Shown one piece after another: positions 12,651 through 14,574 of a stretch of 14,574 bases of DNA. How positions within the stretch are numbered: the first letter of the stretch is position 1; the number at the start of each line of letters is the position of its first letter. Under the pieces are notes generated by a model. That model ran no database searches, was not told the origin of the DNA, and worked only from the letters and a program-made list of their open reading frames with translations. The translations under genes and the position numbers were made by a program. Source of the stretch: Bacillota bacterium. Lineage in GTDB: Bacteria; Bacillota; Clostridia; Christensenellales; Aristaeellaceae. The DNA lies in the NCBI GenBank assembly GCA_023421395.1, contig JAEZTL010000019.1, forward strand, positions 1 to 14,574. Direction: 5' to 3'.

Positions 12651-14318
12651 ATGGATACCGAATTCCCGGAGAAAAGCAAAGCCGAGCTGATGGCGGAGAT
12701 ATTGGAAGCCACCGGCTTTGATCTGATCCGGATTCTATCCGTAGACATCCATGACAGGCTTGTGCAGGAGAGCGGGGCGATGAACCGCGGCGGTGATCCC
12801 GGGACGCTGGACTACAGCTTTTCAGGGCTGGAGAAAATTCTGCAGCTTTTAAACTCGACCCGCAACACGCTGGTATTTACCCGGCCCTTGACCTTCATTC
12901 GGCAGACCGCCTACAAAAAGCTCAATCCCCGGTTCAAGGCGGAAGTATTCGTGCCGCTGTCCGACGGCGCGTCACAGGTGGCGGGCGTCATCTACATGGC
13001 GCGGCGCGGCGGCGACGAGGACTTCGTGCGCACCGGCGTGTACATCAACAGCATGCGGCTTCTGATCCGCATCCTGGAGCAGGAACTGCTCCGGAAACGG
13101 CTTCAGGACAACCTGAACAAAACCGTGCTGCTTCTGTGCGAAATCATCAACGCCAAGGAACCCATGCTGATGTCCAACCTCTACACGGTCGCTCACTGGG
13201 CGGTTCGGATCGCTCGGCAGCTGAAGCTGTCCGAAGCGGACATCCGGAAGCTTCAGCTGGCGGCGCTGATGCACAACCTGGGCAAGATCTACATCGACGA
13301 GCAGCTGCTCACCAAGGCGGAGTTCACCAGCGAGGAACAGGAGCTTCTGCAAAAACGCACCGTGCACAGCTACGAGATTGCACTCAGACTGGGCAGGATT
13401 TACGACCTTGAGGATATCCCGGAGATCATCCTCCGGTTTCAGGAGCGGGTGGACGGAAAGGGCTATCCCGGCGGCCTCGCAGGCGAGGAAATTCCGCTGT
13501 TGAGCCGAATTTTGTGCGTGGCAAAGGCGCTGACCGCCATGCTCACGGGCAAGCCCACCCGGGGCGCAAAGACGCGGGATGAAATCATCTGGGACCTCCG
13601 CGCCAACTCGGGCACCCAGTTTGACCGGCAGGTGGCCGAGGCCGCAGAAGCGCTTCTCGTCAAGGGCGACGAGCAGAACGACTACTTCGCCGGCATGGGC
13701 ACCTACGCCACCCTCAGCGTGACCACCGGCGGGGCGGAGGGCAGCGCTATCCAGCTCTTCGGGCCGGTGCGCCGGATCAAGGATGTGTATGTGTTCGGCC
13801 CGGTCGAAAAACTGCCGCCCTTTGACCCGAGGCAGGTCGTGAAGTGCGCGCTGTACCTGGACGATGGCGAGCGCATGCTGCAGTTTGAGGCGGAGATCGG
13901 CCGGCTGTTATCGGACAGAATTATTCTGAGCCGCGTAGCTGCCCAGCGCGCGGAAGATGCCTTTTCGGTGCTGTGGTTCATGGAGGGCGTGTTCATCACC
14001 AGCGACAAGCGCATCCATAGGGTGTACATCAACCTTCTGGGCGGTGACTACCTGGATTTTTACATCTTCAATAGCGAAAGCCCTACCTCCTTCACCAGCG
14101 GCATCGTGCGGGTCTCGCTGGGCGGGCGGGGTGATACATACCTGCCGGGGGTCATCACATTCCGCCAGCAGATGCACGGCAAGGTATTCTACCGGTTCAA
14201 ATATACCAGCGTACCCGAGGCCGAGCGGCAGCAGGTTTTCGCCGCGATGTTCAAAAAGCAGCTGGAGATGCGCGCGGGTGTGCTCGAGGCCGGCTCCTTC
14301 CGCGCCGCGCCCTCCTGA
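12651..14318 (+). CDS. GAF-like / degenerate HD-GYP / PilZ-like protein
   Basis: Probable cytoplasmic signalling protein of 555 residues, likely a c-di-GMP-related pseudoenzyme. Residues 1-150 look like a GAF sensor fold (AEVFVPLSDG, then AGVIYMARRGG), joined by a helix to an HD-GYP-type domain (about 155-336). The fold signs are present: LQLAALMHNLGKI, VDGKGYPGGLAGEEIPL and SGTQFD. Catalysis is not supported. The HD pair is His208-Asn209, the usual KH of KHTV is KR (235-236), the HH before DGxGYP is RF (262-263) and the VAD aspartate is Lys292. Residues 433-541 resemble a PilZ domain. They end YRFKYTSVPEAERQQVF with an FKKQLEMR helix, but RxxxR is missing and DxSxxG reads NLLGG (461-465). 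The frame is open from 12573, but GGAGGAGGTGG (12636-12646) places the start at ATG 12651. No partner gene is adjacent. Confidence 0.78.
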   Translation: MDTEFPEKSKAELMAEILEATGFDLIRILSVDIHDRLVQESGAMNRGGDPGTLDYSFSGLEKILQLLNSTRNTLVFTRPLTFIRQTAYKKLNPRFKAEVFVPLSDGASQVAGVIYMARRGGDEDFVRTGVYINSMRLLIRILEQELLRKRLQDNLNKTVLLLCEIINAKEPMLMSNLYTVAHWAVRIARQLKLSEADIRKLQLAALMHNLGKIYIDEQLLTKAEFTSEEQELLQKRTVHSYEIALRLGRIYDLEDIPEIILRFQERVDGKGYPGGLAGEEIPLLSRILCVAKALTAMLTGKPTRGAKTRDEIIWDLRANSGTQFDRQVAEAAEALLVKGDEQNDYFAGMGTYATLSVTTGGAEGSAIQLFGPVRRIKDVYVFGPVEKLPPFDPRQVVKCALYLDDGERMLQFEAEIGRLLSDRIILSRVAAQRAEDAFSVLWFMEGVFITSDKRIHRVYINLLGGDYLDFYIFNSESPTSFTSGIVRVSLGGRGDTYLPGVITFRQQMHGKVFYRFKYTSVPEAERQQVFAAMFKKQLEMRAGVLEAGSFRAAPS

Positions 14319-14574
14319 GGGGCAATCGCGCAGGGGTTGGCGCCTTCGAATCGCGTCCGTCGCCAGGCGCGTCGGGGGGATACGAACCATCAAAGGGATC
14401 CTGTGGGACTTTGATCGTTCCCGGCGGCATGAACGCCGGGAACGATCAAAGTCCGAACCCGGCGCGTAAGGTGAGTGCAGAATCAATACCATAAGTCAGC
14501 GCGCCGTTCGGGAACCCGTGAGGATTTGATCTGCGCGGGTGCCTCTTTCGCATCAAAAGGACGCCGAGCGCTTT
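14319..14574. other. Gene-free end of the window
   Basis: These 256 bp hold no convincing coding frame. Apart from the 21-bp inverted repeat at 14406-14454 and extra ATCAAAG copies, I see no promoter or terminator that can be supported. The region may continue into a gene beyond the window. Confidence 0.5.
14406..14454. repeat. Perfect 21-bp inverted repeat with 7-nt loop
   Basis: Positions 14406-14426 and 14434-14454 are exact reverse complements over all 21 bases, with the loop GCATGAA between them. No T-run follows on either strand, so it is not a standard terminator. The heptamer ATCAAAG in the right arm (14445-14451) is repeated at 14389-14395. That upstream copy could pair with CTTTGAT (14409-14415) in the left arm instead. 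It could be a stable RNA end structure, an alternative-pairing regulator, a small repetitive element or a protein-binding palindrome. I cannot decide between these. Confidence 0.85.

Noticed and set aside
1..14574. CRISPR arrays, tRNA or rRNA genes, insertion sequences, phage genes
   Set aside because: No repeat-spacer pattern, no tRNA-like fold with CCA end, no transposase or integrase motif, and gene composition is uniform across the window.

Overview
The window is GC-rich DNA from a bacterium that looks like a high-GC member of the Bacillota (Clostridia, possibly Christensenellales or Oscillospirales). I base this on strong GGAGG-type ribosome sites before almost every gene, two TGGTATAAT extended -10 boxes, a ROK repressor beside a sugar-type ABC operon, and a HD-GYP/PilZ-like protein of Clostridial style. 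The taxonomic call is inference from style only.

Layout. (1) 91-1233, minus strand: a ROK-family repressor with its own well-formed promoter at 1298-1326. (2) 1327-1744: an AT-rich divergent control region with two candidate rightward promoters, several dyads (one close to the ROK operator type) and a leader of about 300 nt. (3) 1745-7363, plus strand: a complete ABC importer made of a secreted binding protein, two permeases and two different ATPases. (4) 7444-10692, same strand: a zinc dehydrogenase of the erythritol/L-threitol dehydrogenase type, an RpiB-family sugar-phosphate isomerase, DhaK and DhaL. A 14-bp hairpin at 10886-10919 probably ends this nine-gene unit. (5) 11032-12462: a MATE-family efflux protein with its own promoter and terminator. 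(6) 12651-14318: a GAF-like / HD-GYP / PilZ-like protein whose HD-GYP part has lost most metal ligands. (7) 14319-14574: no gene, but a perfect 21-bp inverted repeat.

How the genes work together. The simplest reading of parts 1-4 is import and catabolism of a four-carbon polyol (erythritol or threitol). The ABC system imports the polyol, the dehydrogenase oxidises it to erythrulose, and DhaK plus DhaL phosphorylate this to erythrulose 4-phosphate. The RpiB-like enzyme then isomerises it to erythrose 4-phosphate, which enters the pentose phosphate pathway. An RpiB homologue is hard to explain if the substrate were glycerol. The isomerase here has lost both histidines linked to ring handling in E. 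coli RpiB, which fits a tetrose 4-phosphate that cannot close a furanose ring. The individual families are known. The arrangement, the two unequal ATPases and the active-site changes are what make the cluster worth testing.

All comparisons with reference proteins are from memory. No search or alignment was run.
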